A stretch of 64,000 nucleotides of DNA, from positions 1 to 64,000 of the forward strand of contig JAIUCV010000584.1 in assembly GCA_026724425.1 (NCBI GenBank), read 5' to 3'. Below the pieces are notes generated by a model that saw only the letters and a list, made by a program, of their open reading frames with translations, was not told the DNA's origin and ran no database searches. This document shows positions 12,949-25,159 of the stretch, in pieces; position 1 is the first letter of the stretch; every line of letters begins with the position of its first letter. A program made the translations under genes and the position numbers. Source of the DNA: Erythrophleum ivorense. Lineage: Eukaryota > Streptophyta > Magnoliopsida > Fabales > Fabaceae.

Positions 12949-15295
12949 ATGTTAGTGAGATTCCAAGCTAGGAAGGCCATTTTATTATGAACCAGCAACA
13001 TGTGAGATGTTAGATAGTAGAAGGGAAGACTTGTTGAACTAAAAATCGAGTTTTCATTTCCATTTGGTTTGGCCAACAAACGTTTCAATCCTAGTCATGG
13101 CAGCAGAGATTTTGATATCCTAGATGCAGATTATTGTTAAAACTTCTTAGGCAAAGTTTGAATTTTATTCTTTTGCAAGATATTATTAATAGTGCTTAAA
13201 GTTATCTGATTACAATTTTGGTGTTGCAAAGATCACATTATCAGCCGCTAAAGATCCAGCACCATGTTTCGGTGGATTTGCAAGTGTTACGGTTGGATAT
13301 TACTGATTTTCTTTATCACTTTCCATCATTTAGAATGTTTTTAATTCCAAAATCATCTTATAATGTATTTTAAATCTCTTTGTCAGCAAGAGTTACTCTC
13401 TTATAGTTTGACTTAGGTTTCATCTTGTATAAATTTTTTAGTATGTTATTGAAAAAAAAATTTTTCTTCTTCGCCATTTTCTAGTATTTTTTATCACTTT
13501 AAGAAAATGTCCTTGCACTGGAACATGTAATAGGAAATTAAATGATCCCACAGAAGCTGGTTTAAAATAATAAATGGAATATTGATTAAATAAAAAAGTA
13601 AATGGAAAATAGAAAGCAGGGGGAAAAAGTAGAATAAAGCAGCAGACGAGTTGTTCCTCATTAATAAATAATAATTTGCACGTGGGATGATTATTTGACT
13701 AAAGCGTTTCTCTTTTGATAATAGAAATTTCCGAATTTTCTTTTCTAGTTTTCTTTGACAGAAATGGGTGGAATCCCAATTTGAAGTTAGTTGATCCAAT
13801 ACTCATCCCCTATCAATTAAAAATTTCATTTTTTTAAGTATATGACCCTTTCAATTAAATAAGAAACTTATACGCTGAAATAATAATAATATTTTGATAA
13901 TTTATAGTCTGGGTAAGATAGCTAGTCAGAGGGAATTAACCATTTTATAAAACAAAAATGACGACTAGGACAATCCCAAAAATAAAATGGTAACGTGAAC
14001 AAATTTATATAAACTACTCAGGCGGTGTTTCCTCCTGGCAATCCGTATTAAAAAGAAATAAATAAGAAGAGAAACTGTGGATATATTAAATTTGATTTAA
14101 TTGGAGGAGAAAATTGACCTAACATAAGAAAGGCAATTAAAAATTAGCCGTCAATATCACAAGACAAATTGGTAATTGGAAGATTACAAAGTCAAATCTA
14201 CCAAAAAGAAACCAGCGAAGCTTTTTGATCGCCCATCACTACTAGTGGGTCATGATATTGATAGGTGAAACAAGCAAAGACGACGAGGGTCTTGTTTGAA
14301 GTTGCACGAATAGAAAATTACCGACTGCACTTTTATTACTAGGTATGCATGATACAATACTCAACCTCTCATTTTTCCATCTTCCATGAAGTTTTATAAT
14401 TCATAACTTCTAAACCTTTCATTTCTTAGTGATTGTTAGCTTGTAGTAGGTTTCAGTTTCACAACGCATTTTGTTATTTTAAGATATTTAATTAAGAAAA
14501 ATATAAAATAAATTGTTATAAAAATATTAATATATTATTAACAATTATTTGTAAATGGAATATGATCAATGATATCAAAGAATTTGTAATAATCCTCTCT
14601 CTGTGTTAGCCTTGAAGAAAAGCGTCACAAAACCTTTATGAATATATTAAAGAAGGCATTCATGAAATATAGGCAATGATACGGTGGTAATGATGTAGGC
14701 AAGGAAAGTATGAATCATGTACATGCCTCAGAAGTGCCACATTTACAGGTACAAAAGAGTGATGACTCGTGAGCATAAAGACATTAAGTAAAATTTTAAG
14801 TTAAATATATTTATATTAAAAATTTTAAATTTTAAATTTTAAATTTTAAAATTATTTTAACAGATTTAAAAATCAAAATATTAATTTGCATAAAAAATTA
14901 CATTTTAAGATTTTAAGTTAACATTTTTTATTTTTAAATTTAATTTTTTAATCTAAATATCTTTAATTTAAAACTATTAATTATAATTTTTTGTGAAAAA
15001 TAAATGAGAGAATAGAAAAAAGGTTCTTTGTCAGTTGTCAGATCGTCTTTATAGTTTAATCCCAATCTCAAGCCTTACCAAAAGCCCCAACGCCACCAAG
15101 AAACAACTCTCAAGCTCAAAGCAAGCACAGTAGGAATCCTTCATCTCTGCTTCACTGGTACTATCTGCAGATATTAAAACGTCACCCCTTTGTCATTCTC
15201 TTTCACTCTCATCTCCCGTCTTGGCTGTGTTATTTCCAAATCATGTGCAACTCATTCCCTTGACAATCTAATCTCATATCCTAAATCGCCTTGCC
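12949..15295. other. Intergenic region upstream of the kinase gene
   Basis: No coding region is recognised. The stretch is AT-rich. Just before the gene (about 15060-15290) composition changes to pyrimidine-rich with many CT runs, as is common in plant 5' leaders, and a weak TATA-like TTTATAG lies near 15047. This is consistent with a core promoter and short leader for the kinase gene, but no transcription start can be set from sequence alone. Confidence 0.4.
14815..14852. repeat. Short AT tandem repeat
   Basis: A heptamer of the type TTTTAAA is repeated about five times in a row within an AT-rich stretch. It is a simple low-complexity repeat. Confidence 0.8.
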
Positions 15296-17380
15296 ATGCC
15301 ATCTCAGAAATTCTTCGTGTCGCCGCCGTCTATGGTTGTTTCTGACTCATACCCACCTGCTCCTTCTCCAAATCAACCCCATCAGCACTACAAGTACTAT
15401 AAAAGCCAGCATCTTTTGCCTCCACTTGTTGCTTCCGCCGCCTCTGTTTGCTCCTTCTTCCTTCTCGTGTTCCTCTGTTTTCGCAGACTCGGGAGAAAAC
15501 GCACCACCCCTTCTTCTGATTCCGAGTCCAAGCCTCCTTATCGTTTCTCGTATTCCCTTCTTCGGCGTGCCACGTCATCCTTCTCCACCCGCCTCGGCCA
15601 AGGTGGCTTCGGCCCCGTCTACTCCGGCGCTCTGCCTCCGACCCGACAACCCATCGCCGTCAAGCTCATGGACTCTGCCTCTCTCCAGGGTGAGCGCGAG
15701 TTCCACAACGAGCTCTTCTTCGCTTCCAGGCTTCGCTCTCAACTCGTGGTCTCCGCCATCGGCTTTTCCTCGGACAGAAAGCGCCGAAGGTTCTTGCTTG
15801 TTTATGAGTTGATGCACAATGGGAATCTCCAAGACGCGCTCTTGCACCGCAAGTGTCCTGAGCTGTTGGATTGGAAGAAGAGGTTTTCCGTCATCGTTGA
15901 CATAGCCAAAGGGATTCAGTACCTTCACTCTTGCGAGCCACCTGTGATTCACAGCGATATCAAGCCGAGTAATATTCTATTGGACCGTTATTTATCGGCG
16001 AAAATTGGGGATTTTGGGCTTGCACGGTTGAAATCGGAACCCCAGTTTGAAATTGGGATTTTGGGCCTGGATGGTGTTGCAAAGACGAATGGTGGATTGG
16101 AGTTGGAGGAGGAGAAAGGAAAGGAGGAAGAGTTAGAGAGTAATGGTGGGTCAATGGTTGAGGAAACTCAGAGCGTGAATACTGGTGAGGAGGGCAGCTT
16201 AGGTGCGGAGCAATCCCCCGAAGGTTTTATCAGAATACCCATATCGGAGACATCCCCGGAGACGATTGAGACGGCGATGGCAGCGTCACCTTCGGAGGCG
16301 AATCTCGACAAGGGTAGCATTCAGAGTGAGAAAAACATTTTTGTGGGTGCTAAGAAAAATGGGAAAGGGTTAAAGAGCAATTCCGTGAAGGATTGGTGGT
16401 GGAAGCAAGATAATGAGATAGCAGCATCTCCCGTGGGTGAGAATAAGAAAGTGAAGGATTATGTGATGGATTGGCTTGGAAAGGAGATAAACAAGGAAAG
16501 ACCAAAGAACGAGTGGGCAGCAGCAGCAGCAGCTACCTCTAGTAGTGGAGCAACAATGGGAAAGACAGAGAAAAAGAAGAGCAAGAGGCGCTTGGAATGG
16601 TGGGCATCAATGGATGAGGAAAGCAATGCTAAAGCTTTGAAGAAGGAGAAGAGAAGACCAGCGAGGGAATGGTGGAAGGAGGAGTATTGTGAAGAGCTTG
16701 CAAAGAAGAAGAAAAAGAAGAAACAGCAGCAGAAGAGAAATGGAGTAAACAGTGATGATGATTGGTGGGTAAGAGACGAAGAAATGTTTGGGGAGAGAAA
16801 GAAGGCCAAAAACCGTAAAAATAGTCGTAGTAATATAGATTGGTGGTTAGATGGATTTAGTGGTGAGCTATTTGGAGCTCGCAGAAATAGCCATGATTCT
16901 GCAAGCGGAGAAATTCCCAAGAGTGGTGGTGTTAGTAGTACCCCAAGCATGAGGGGAACGGTTTGTTATGTTGCTCCTGAGTTTGGTTATGGTGAAGATT
17001 TATCAGAGAAGTGTGATGTATATAGTTTTGGGGTTCTATTGCTTGTTATAGTTTCTGGGCGACGCCCACTTCAGGTGACTGGTTCACCATTATCAGAGTT
17101 TCATAGAGCAAATCTACTGTCATGGGCTCGCCATTGTGCACGCAGTGGGAAGCTGCTCGATCTGGTTGATCAGTCTATTAAGTTATTAGATAAAGAGCAG
17201 GCTCTTCTCTGTATCACTATTGCTCTTCTTTGTCTGCTTAAGTCACCTTTTCGTCGTCCTTCAATGAAAGAGGTTGTGGGAATGCTTAGTGGTGAATTGG
17301 AGCCACCAAAATTGCCAGTTGAATATTCACCCTCGCCCCCATCTTGCTTCTCTTACAAGTCTCGGAAAAAGGGTCGGTGA
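15296..17380 (+). CDS. Receptor-like Ser/Thr kinase, At4g25390/At2g45590-like, with long activation-segment insert
   Basis: An intact 694-residue, single-exon protein kinase. A short Pro/Ser/Tyr-rich N-terminus is followed by one membrane segment (about residues 43-62) and a basic stop-transfer run, so the kinase should face the cytosol; there is no large ectodomain. Kinase motifs are the glycine loop GQGGFG (101-106), Lys123 in AVKL, the helix-C Glu near 139, the catalytic loop HSDIKPSN (219-226) and DFG (239-241). Then comes an insert of about 300 residues before GTVCYVAPE (554-562), then SEKCDVYSFGVLL and the C-lobe. The catalytic Arg of HRD is Ser, making it a non-RD kinase. The insert is Lys/Glu-rich with repeated Trp-Trp words. 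Length and the split activation segment fit the plant family named, as I remember it. The start is the first ATG of the frame; no intron is needed. The biological role is unknown to me. Confidence 0.9.
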   Translation: MPSQKFFVSPPSMVVSDSYPPAPSPNQPHQHYKYYKSQHLLPPLVASAASVCSFFLLVFLCFRRLGRKRTTPSSDSESKPPYRFSYSLLRRATSSFSTRLGQGGFGPVYSGALPPTRQPIAVKLMDSASLQGEREFHNELFFASRLRSQLVVSAIGFSSDRKRRRFLLVYELMHNGNLQDALLHRKCPELLDWKKRFSVIVDIAKGIQYLHSCEPPVIHSDIKPSNILLDRYLSAKIGDFGLARLKSEPQFEIGILGLDGVAKTNGGLELEEEKGKEEELESNGGSMVEETQSVNTGEEGSLGAEQSPEGFIRIPISETSPETIETAMAASPSEANLDKGSIQSEKNIFVGAKKNGKGLKSNSVKDWWWKQDNEIAASPVGENKKVKDYVMDWLGKEINKERPKNEWAAAAAATSSSGATMGKTEKKKSKRRLEWWASMDEESNAKALKKEKRRPAREWWKEEYCEELAKKKKKKKQQQKRNGVNSDDDWWVRDEEMFGERKKAKNRKNSRSNIDWWLDGFSGELFGARRNSHDSASGEIPKSGGVSSTPSMRGTVCYVAPEFGYGEDLSEKCDVYSFGVLLLVIVSGRRPLQVTGSPLSEFHRANLLSWARHCARSGKLLDLVDQSIKLLDKEQALLCITIALLCLLKSPFRRPSMKEVVGMLSGELEPPKLPVEYSPSPPSCFSYKSRKKGR

Positions 17381-19700
17381 GTTTCTTTCTTCGGTCTATA
17401 ATATAATCTTGATGTTGGTTTGCTGACAGATTTTTGTATAAAGGAGGATTTAGGGATGAAGAGCTATATTCTTACTATTGAAGTTCACTTTCTTTCATTT
17501 TCCTTTTTGTTTTGATACGTTATGGCCTACCATTTGGAGATTGATGTGTACTCACTCCCACGCCAAAGGACAGAATCATAATACTGACCCACTTCAAAAT
17601 TTCTTCCACACAGAATTTTAGGCATGCCTTGAATGATTTTTATGTTTGCGAAATTATGGCCCATGCTTTTGTGGTAGCCTGTCATTGTGGTTGGCATGAT
17701 CTTACTTTTGGTAATGAATTAGCAGTCTACCTTCATGGCCGTCCATTCTGTGTGCAGCTTTTCTGAATTGACTATAGGCTTTGCATTTAAATGGTTTTTT
17801 ATTAGTGAAAAAAAATGTTATTTACGGCTCTTATAAAAAATATTTGAATTTGAGATGGTGATATCAATGATAACAGAGCCTACTATTTGCTTCGGCTTCT
17901 GTCGAGATTTGTTCAGTTTTAAAATTTTCACCACAGCTTCAAGAATATATCATTACTACATGTATTGTTTTGATCAAAGCACATTGACAATGTTAAACTG
18001 GAAATTTAGATAATGTGTTTCAGATTCTGATCATTGAATATTTTACAGACTTTAAGATATGCTGAGTATGTGCCTTATTACAATGTCTTCAACCTGTTTT
18101 CATTTGCTTCTATTGTCCCAGTACCAAAAAGTTTGAAACTATTGGAACAAAGAAGCTTCGTAATTGTTTTGAACCCTAGTGTCTTCAGAGGCCTCGAGTT
18201 ATTCACTCTCTCTCTTCTTTCTCTGAGATTTTTTATGGCCTAGCCATAAAACTAGCAGAGAGCTTCCAATTGACATGTACTCACTCTAGCTGAAGTGGTC
18301 TCTGTTGGATTATTGTCCCCAAAGCCTAAGATGGTGGAAAATGGATCCAAAATTGTATAATATCAGACTAAACTCAAGATTAATGATAATTCCACATCAC
18401 TTTGCTTTACGTCACCTAAGCCTGCATATTTGTGTTACTGAACCTACACACACACGATTAGAAAGTTACTCTTGTATAAATGATGTAAAGCTAGATTGAT
18501 GCGCCAGTATCCTTAGTGTAACTGATAAATTAATAAATATGCTTTTGCTGGTGTGCACTTGCTTCTGGACTCACAACAAAGATATATAATTGGTAATTAT
18601 TGAAAGATGAATGAAGACGTATGAGTGGCTCCCTTAAGACCAGATGATCTTCTAGCATGTTTGATGATCAACTGGTGCAATAAGCTTAAGCTAACAAGAA
18701 ATTGGCCTCTCTGCCTGATTATTATTATCACATGAACTAACTTCTGACAATAAGGGGCTTTTTTAGCTGTTATGGTTGATATTGTTTAATAACAGTCCGT
18801 ATAACACTTGACATGTCTTTTGGTATTATTTTACGGTATGATTAGATTTAGGAGAATTACAGAAAAAAAAAAAAAGATTTTCTAGAAGACCTTCTCATTA
18901 ATTTGAACGTAAATCATATTTTTCCTTTTCTTTCCTTCTTTTAGGTCAACTGTATTCCCTTCATAATGATCCCTTTTCCAGAACCATTTTAAGAAATTTT
19001 TGAATACTTCCTTTGCATTCAAGGGTAGACTCTGATGAAAACACAACAGAATGGAGATAAATTAACTCAGGCAGCAAATTCAGGGCCCGGACCTGGCCCA
19101 GCCCAGCCTCAGTAAAAATCTGGAGAAGTAAAAGCTGAAACCGTACAATCTTCTCAAACAGGAATTGCCCTCGGGGAGGGACTGGTTCTTCAATTCAATA
19201 GTCTTTCATGTACAATCACAATTCTAGGAGCATTTTTCTTTTTTGGGTTCCTATATCTCTCTCTCTCTCTCTCTCTCTTTAGTTTAAGGATTTACGTACA
19301 GATTTCAGAGACGAGCTGCTAGAGACGCAGCGTAGCTGCCGCTGCTGCAGAAGCAGTAGCAATAGAGAGGTGCAGATTAGAGAGAGAGAGACAGCAATGG
19401 CATGCAACTTTCTAATCAGAAACAATACTTTTATTCATGTAAGGATTTGTAGCCCGATGGTTTCTGAAATAAAGATACCTACACTAATTCCAAGGGCTAT
19501 TTACCCATGTTACGTTCATACTGATATACTATATACCAGACATAATGTAGTATTTAAATATAATTTAATATATTCTAATATAATATTAAAAAAATCAAAC
19601 GCGACTGTATTTTTAAAACATTAGTCATTCATTTCTTACAGGAATAGACCCAACAAACTCTACTGATATCACTCACTGAAATTGAACTGTGAAGTAATAA
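17381..19700. other. Intergenic region downstream of the kinase gene
   Basis: The 3' untranslated region of the kinase gene should lie in the first few hundred bases, but no single polyadenylation signal stands out. The rest is AT-rich. A slightly GC-rich patch near 19070-19180 with several 'ggcccagc' words lacks an open frame I can identify. A TC microsatellite lies at 19255-19278, and a GCTGC-rich patch at 19315-19365. Confidence 0.5.
19255..19278. repeat. TC/CT microsatellite
   Basis: An uninterrupted dinucleotide CT run of about a dozen units. Confidence 0.9.
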
Positions 19701-20334
19701 AGGCTCATTTGGTTTGGTTTGCGGGAGAGTTGAGTGATGGAGAGGAAAAGGGAGTGGGATTGAAGGAAAAGCCTGTTTGGTAGGCAGAAGACCTCTTTTC
19801 TGAGAGACAACATTTCCACTAATATGAGAGAGTTCATTCCTTTGTTTTGCAGTGGGAAAGAATTTTATTGAGTAGGGGAAATTTTTACTGAGTAGGAGAA
19901 AAAAAGTTAAAATTATTTTATTCTTCTTTAAATATTTTTTTCTATTAAAAGTAAATTAAAAATAAAACTTTAAATTAACATGTTATTTTATTATTATTTT
20001 ATTATTATTTTATTATTATTGATAATTAAAAATAAAATATTTTATTATATTTTATAATTATTAAAAATATTTTAATTTTTTAATTCTTTTTTCATTTTAT
20101 TTTTATGTCATTTTTATCTAACTAAATATAAAAAAAAGTAAAAATATTCCTATTTCTTTTTCCATCATATCAAACATAACTATGCGATACAAGATTCTTT
20201 TCTATTCTCATTCCATTTCTCATTCTCATTCCATCAAAACTTAACCCCTCATATCAAACAAGATTCTTTTCTATTCCCATTCCATTTCTCATTCTCATTC
20301 CATCAAAACCTAACCCCTCATATCAAACGAGCTC
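19701..20334. mobile_element. PIF/Harbinger-like MITE (Tourist type), putative
   Basis: The ends are imperfect inverted repeats: AGGCTCATTTGGTTTG at the left and, reading inward from the right, GAGCTCGTTTGATATG. Both are flanked by the trinucleotide TAA (19698-19700 and 20335-20337). Internal sequence is AT-rich without an open frame. Near the right end a 69-bp unit is tandemly duplicated (20190-20258 and 20259-20327), differing at a few bases. The three-base TAA flank and GGCT/GAGC-TTTG ends fit non-autonomous PIF/Harbinger elements; the imperfect termini leave some doubt. Confidence 0.6.
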
Positions 20335-20337
20335 TAA

Positions 20338-22487
20338 GGGTTTGGCACAGGTTAGGAAGGGTAAAGAGAAGTGAAAAATGATTAAAGAAAAGAAAATATT
20401 ATTGATTAATAATATAAAAAAATTTTACAACACAAATCGAATTTGAACAAAAAAACTTGGGCCATATCCATTTTATATTTATATTATTTTAAAACGGATG
20501 TTCTTTTTAATAGATATTTTTTACTCGTATCTTCTTTTTTTGTTTGTTAGGCCTATAAGTTTGGCTGACTTTTTCAACTCATGATAAGCTTTAACATAAA
20601 ATATTCAATAGTGTTTTGTTTTTCAGTCAGTATATTTTAAGGGGTAGTTTGATGTCTGGATTTCTTTAATTTTTATAAAAAAAATCCTTTTCCAAGAAAA
20701 TAAGATTGCATTGTTCAGTTTTTTTTTTCTGAAAAAGAAATTTCCAAAAATTTTAGTCATGATATTTAGCTATTCATAAAATATAGGCAACTTTTTTTTT
20801 TTCTGGCCACGCAAAATATAGGTATAGGCAACTTAATTTCAAATATAGCCACAAAATAGAGCCATGGACTTTTTAAGTTTTTCTACTCCACTTTGTCTCT
20901 CTTTTTTTTTTTTTCAAATAGGCAAAATTACCCTCTCCACACATTTTCTTTCGATTCATCTTCTTTTCTTAGAAGTTGACCTTTCAAAGTTTATTTTTCA
21001 ATTCAAATGTCTTGTAAACACTAATGCTTTGAACAGAGCAGAGGTGTGAAAGACTACTTTGAAACAAAATCATATCATTTAATGCCTCAGTTGATAAAAA
21101 AAAACAAAATAAAAGATTTTTCTCCTTCTAATTTAAAATATAAGTTACTTTTAACAGATTTATATTTTTTTAAAAAAATTAATTACACTCTTAAATTTTT
21201 TAAATATTACCATGTCTTTTCAATCTTGCCCTTACTACCAACATAACTGTTGTTATTAAATGAAAATTTTTAATATAGTTGTTGTATTAAATGTAGAGTA
21301 TTATAAAAAAAATAATTATTATTAAGTGACTTACATTTTAAACTAAATTTTTTTTAAATAATTTATATTTTGGATCAAAAAAATTTTTTTTGAGGGATTT
21401 CTCTCAATTTTTTTGGTTGCCTGCTCTTCTTTTAGATGAATGCATGATTTGGACTCTGCTGTTTGTCTGGACAGTGCATTTAAATCTATCATGATGAGTA
21501 GCATTAAAAGTGTTATGTATGATGTTTCGAAAAAATTATGAAACAAAATTAAGAGAAAGGACGGACTCAATTCTCAACCACGGCTGTAATTGCGGAAAAT
21601 TAATATTAAAAGATCAGCCCACCGGTCTAGTTTGGTCTGGTCTAAATCCAATTGCCCAAAACTCTTGTTGAAGATTTTAGTAGGGTTGATATGTTAGGTA
21701 GGCATTCGAGCTCTTGTGGCGTTCGATCGGTTTTTTTTTAATATAATTTATGCGTATATTGGGAGTTGACTTCTTGTTTACGAACGTTGAGGGTTTTGCG
21801 TAAATAGGATCTTAAGAATGAACTTAATTGATGATGTTAGAATTGGCGAAACACGTTTAGAATAAATTTGTAATTCTATTTTCTTTTCAAATTAAAAATT
21901 GGTTAAAATGCTTATAACTTTGCTAGAATTTATGTCTAGAGAATTTTCTTAAATTTCAAAAAATGATATTAAACCTTCTGAATTTTTAATATTATGCAAA
22001 AAGAAAAAAGTTCTTCTATTCATGATTTCACCAAGTCATTAACAAAAATATGTCACATCAAACTTAATTTATATATATCATACTAGTATGGCAGCTGACA
22101 TGGATTGAAGGTTATTTTTATCAATTTAAACAGCCCCCATAATGCACATTATTCGTCGCAGGGATTTGGAGCAATTTGTTATTGTGAATTTTTTAATCAA
22201 ATTTATTATTATTAAAACTATTATACTCATATATTTTATTTTTTAAAAGCTCAGTGACACTGTCACCTAGTATTTCTGAGTTTCTTATATTTTTATTCTT
22301 TAATATTTTAAAAAAAATTCAATGACAGAGACGATCCCACCGAGTTGGCAGTGCTTTATAAAGAAAGCAACGACACCGGAGATATGATGCTGAGGAGAGA
22401 GGCAACAGTGAGGTACCAGCAGTCCAAGCGGTTGTGACATGTGAGGAGGCCCAAAGCGGACCAGATCCTGTGGCTGTGAAAGGAAAG
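20338..22487. other. AT-rich intergenic sequence
   Basis: No coding region is recognised; long A and T runs dominate. Near 22320-22487 the composition changes to a GC-richer patch with short open stretches on both strands, immediately left of the inverted repeat arm. I could not assign it to a protein family. Confidence 0.5.
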
Positions 22488-23406
22488 AATAAACACTCTG
22501 ATGGCACAAGAAGCTCCGAATATGTTCCAATTCATTTTGTCCAGGCAGTCATTTATGTAGTGCATGTTGCTGCACAATGATTGACACGCATGTGAGCTCC
22601 TTTGTTCTCATTTCATATTTCGTATTAATATCAAAGGGAATTAATTTTATATGATTATCATGTCTATTTTGTCACATAATTTAATTTATTTTTTTTATAA
22701 AAGTCATATAATTTAGTTTTAAATTATGATAAAAGTAAATCTTAAATTTTAAATAAAAATGATTTAATTATCAAAATATAAATGACAGTAATAATAATAA
22801 TAACAACAACAACTTTTCAAACTGGAGCATAATAAATATTTGTGCTCATGTGATTATATAAAGCACCATGTCTCTATTATCTTGAACGTATATAACGGAT
22901 TACGTATTCATACATTAATCGCTTTTCTTCTCTGTTTAGAATTATTACACCAGCATTGAATAAATATCCGGCTTTAATTAGACAATTTAACCACACCAAA
23001 TACTTATAAAATCTTTCAATTTGTGGGATCTATTCAAGCAAGAAAAATGCAATAGAATATGTTATTAAGCATCTTAACAACATTCTTTAAAATATTTATT
23101 AGTAAAAGCCTAACGGTCTTCAATATCAGTATAAAAATTTTTATTTAAAATTTAAGATTTATTTTAGTCATAATTTAAAATTAAATTGTATGACTTTTAT
23201 AAAAATAATTAAATTAAATTATATGACAAAATATAAATGATAATTATATTAAATTAATTCTCTTTGATATTAATATAGAATATGAAATGAGAACAAGGGA
23301 GCTCACATGCGTGGCTGATCTTTGTGCAGCATCATATACAACATAAATGACATTTGGACAAAAAGACTTACATGCTTGGAGCTTCTTATTCCATCAGTGT
23401 TTATTC
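22488..23406. repeat. Large inverted repeat: 270-bp arms, 376-bp spacer
   Basis: The arm at 22488-22760 and the reverse complement of 23137-23406 align end to end with scattered mismatches and small gaps. Shared words include 'gaataaacac', 'gatgg', 'aagaagctcc', 'tgtcatttatgt'-like, 'gctgcacaa', 'cgcatgtgagctcc', 'ttgttctcatttcatatt' and 'attaatatcaaag'. The outer third is GC-moderate and the inner part AT-rich. A transcript through it would fold into a long imperfect hairpin. No terminal motif or target duplication typical of a transposon was found at the arm ends. It could be a fold-back element, an inverted duplication or a hairpin RNA locus. Confidence 0.8.
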
Positions 23407-23768
23407 GTTCTGCTCAATGAAATTTTTTTGGATGCACTTGGTGCACCAAGTATAATCAATAGACATGATTTAATTTATATAAATGAAATTTATGTGTAGT
23501 ATAAATGAAGTTCACGTGTAAAATAAATCTTAATCATTCAATATATAAATAACGTGGTGCTCTTGGTGCATGGAAGAATTGTTCTGGCTCAACTACAGAA
23601 TCTGGTCCCTTTAGCCTCCTCATGACTAGTTACACTGCTTGGTACCTCCCCGAATTTGGATTTGTTGCAGTAGCATGTTTCTCTTAGTGAGACAGATTTT
23701 ATTTTATTTTTTATTTTGATAATTTTTAAAAAAATACAGAATATAAAATAAAATAATTTCTTAATTAC

Positions 23769-24201
23769 CAGTGGCGGAGCCACGTTAAGCTGAGGGGGTG
23801 TATATGCACCCCCTCACTTTGGAAAAAATTGTAAACAGATGATAAAAATTTTAGTATTTTATATTCTTACTCTTAATATTTTACACATTTTACTCTTTAT
23901 ATCTTTATATTTTAACCCTATTTAATTCTTAACCCAAATTAGATCTAAATACAGTTGAGTTCAAAAATTTTTTAAATATGTTATAATTTTAAACATGTGA
24001 TAACTTAACTCAAACCCAATAAACTTTAACAAAATTTTTAAACCCATTTAATATTAGTTTTATAAAAACATAAATATCATTATTCATAGTTTATTTTTGG
24101 AATGAAATCCACTCTTAAAAAAAACAGAAAAAATTATTATTATTTATTATTTTTTTAAAATTAAATTGCACTCCCTGAATCACGGTCTTGGCTCCCCACT
24201 G
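23769..24201. mobile_element. hAT-type MITE, 433 bp
   Basis: It starts CAGTGGCGGAGCCA and ends with the complement of CAGTGGGGAGCCAAG. It is flanked by an exact 8-bp target duplication TTAATTAC (23761-23768 and 24202-24209). The eight-base duplication and CAGTGGCGGAGCC terminus are typical of plant hAT elements. It carries no transposase. Confidence 0.9.
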
Positions 24202-24209
24202 TTAATTAC

Positions 24210-25159
24210 TAACTTAAAAAATAATAGTGATTGAAATATAAAAAATAAAAAAATTAAAGTCTAAGTCAATCAAATTTGGACTATTAAGAGGAGTACATTG
24301 CTGCAGCAACAAATTTGAGTCGGTACCTTACCATTGCCTCTCTCCTCACAATTACATATTCGGAGCTGTTCCTTTCCCTATGAAGCTCCGCCAACTCGAA
24401 TGCACCGTCATAGAGTTTTAATAAATTTGATTGTAATGTTACCAAATTGTAGAAAATTTAAAGTTCTCGGAAATATTAAAAAAATAAAAATATAAAAAAT
24501 GCAATCACAATGTCACGAATTTTCAAAAAAATATACGATATACGTATGATACTTTTGAGGGAACCATTTTGACCCAAAAAATAAATTTCTAAATTAGCAA
24601 ATGGCTCAAAATCTCTTCATCTTTCTTCTACAGTCCCCATCCTTCGAACTGCACTTCGAAATCCGGCTAAGGCTATTCATCCGTCATCTTTTCTCCAGTC
24701 ACCTTCCTTCTTCATCGTGCCCGCGTTCTACCAAGGCTTGGGCTCCTCAATTCGAACACCATTAGACTGAAATTCGAAAACTCCAGGAATATCGACAATT
24801 GAAAACTCCAGGTACAATTCGCACACCATATACTGCATTTGGTTCCTATTTTGTTATTTTACGAAATCCACGTGAAGGGCACCCTATTACTTCGTACTTA
24901 GCACGATGGTGCATGTTCTCTTGCTCTCTCACAAGTCACTTTTCACTGAAAGTGGGTAGGCGATAATTGTTGCACACAACTCTTGTCCTCCCTCGAATTT
25001 TGGTAGGTTGGCAACTGGCATATGCCATTCAGCCATTGAGTATGGACGCTGTTAGCTATTGGTTTCCTTGTCTAACATTTTGCACTATCTTGCTAATGGA
25101 AAAATAAACAAGAAGTACTTGAACGGCTAAACCATGTCTTTATTATTTTAAATCAAGTC
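24210..25159. other. Intergenic sequence with a pyrimidine-rich patch
   Basis: Mostly AT-rich. A C/T-rich patch at about 24605-24815 reads like a plant 5' leader and ends CTCCAG/GTACAATT, a possible splice donor. No downstream coding exon is visible before the LINE fragment and the large retrotransposon, so no gene is called. Confidence 0.4.

Noticed and set aside
15291..15952. Overlapping open frames in other frames of the kinase gene (also 16459-16950 on the minus strand)
   Set aside because: They fall on the high-GC coding sequence of the kinase, which has all the recognisable motifs; the others have none.
23769..24201. CACTA element because of the CAGTGGCGGAGCC start
   Set aside because: The 8-bp target duplication fits hAT; CACTA elements make 3-bp duplications.
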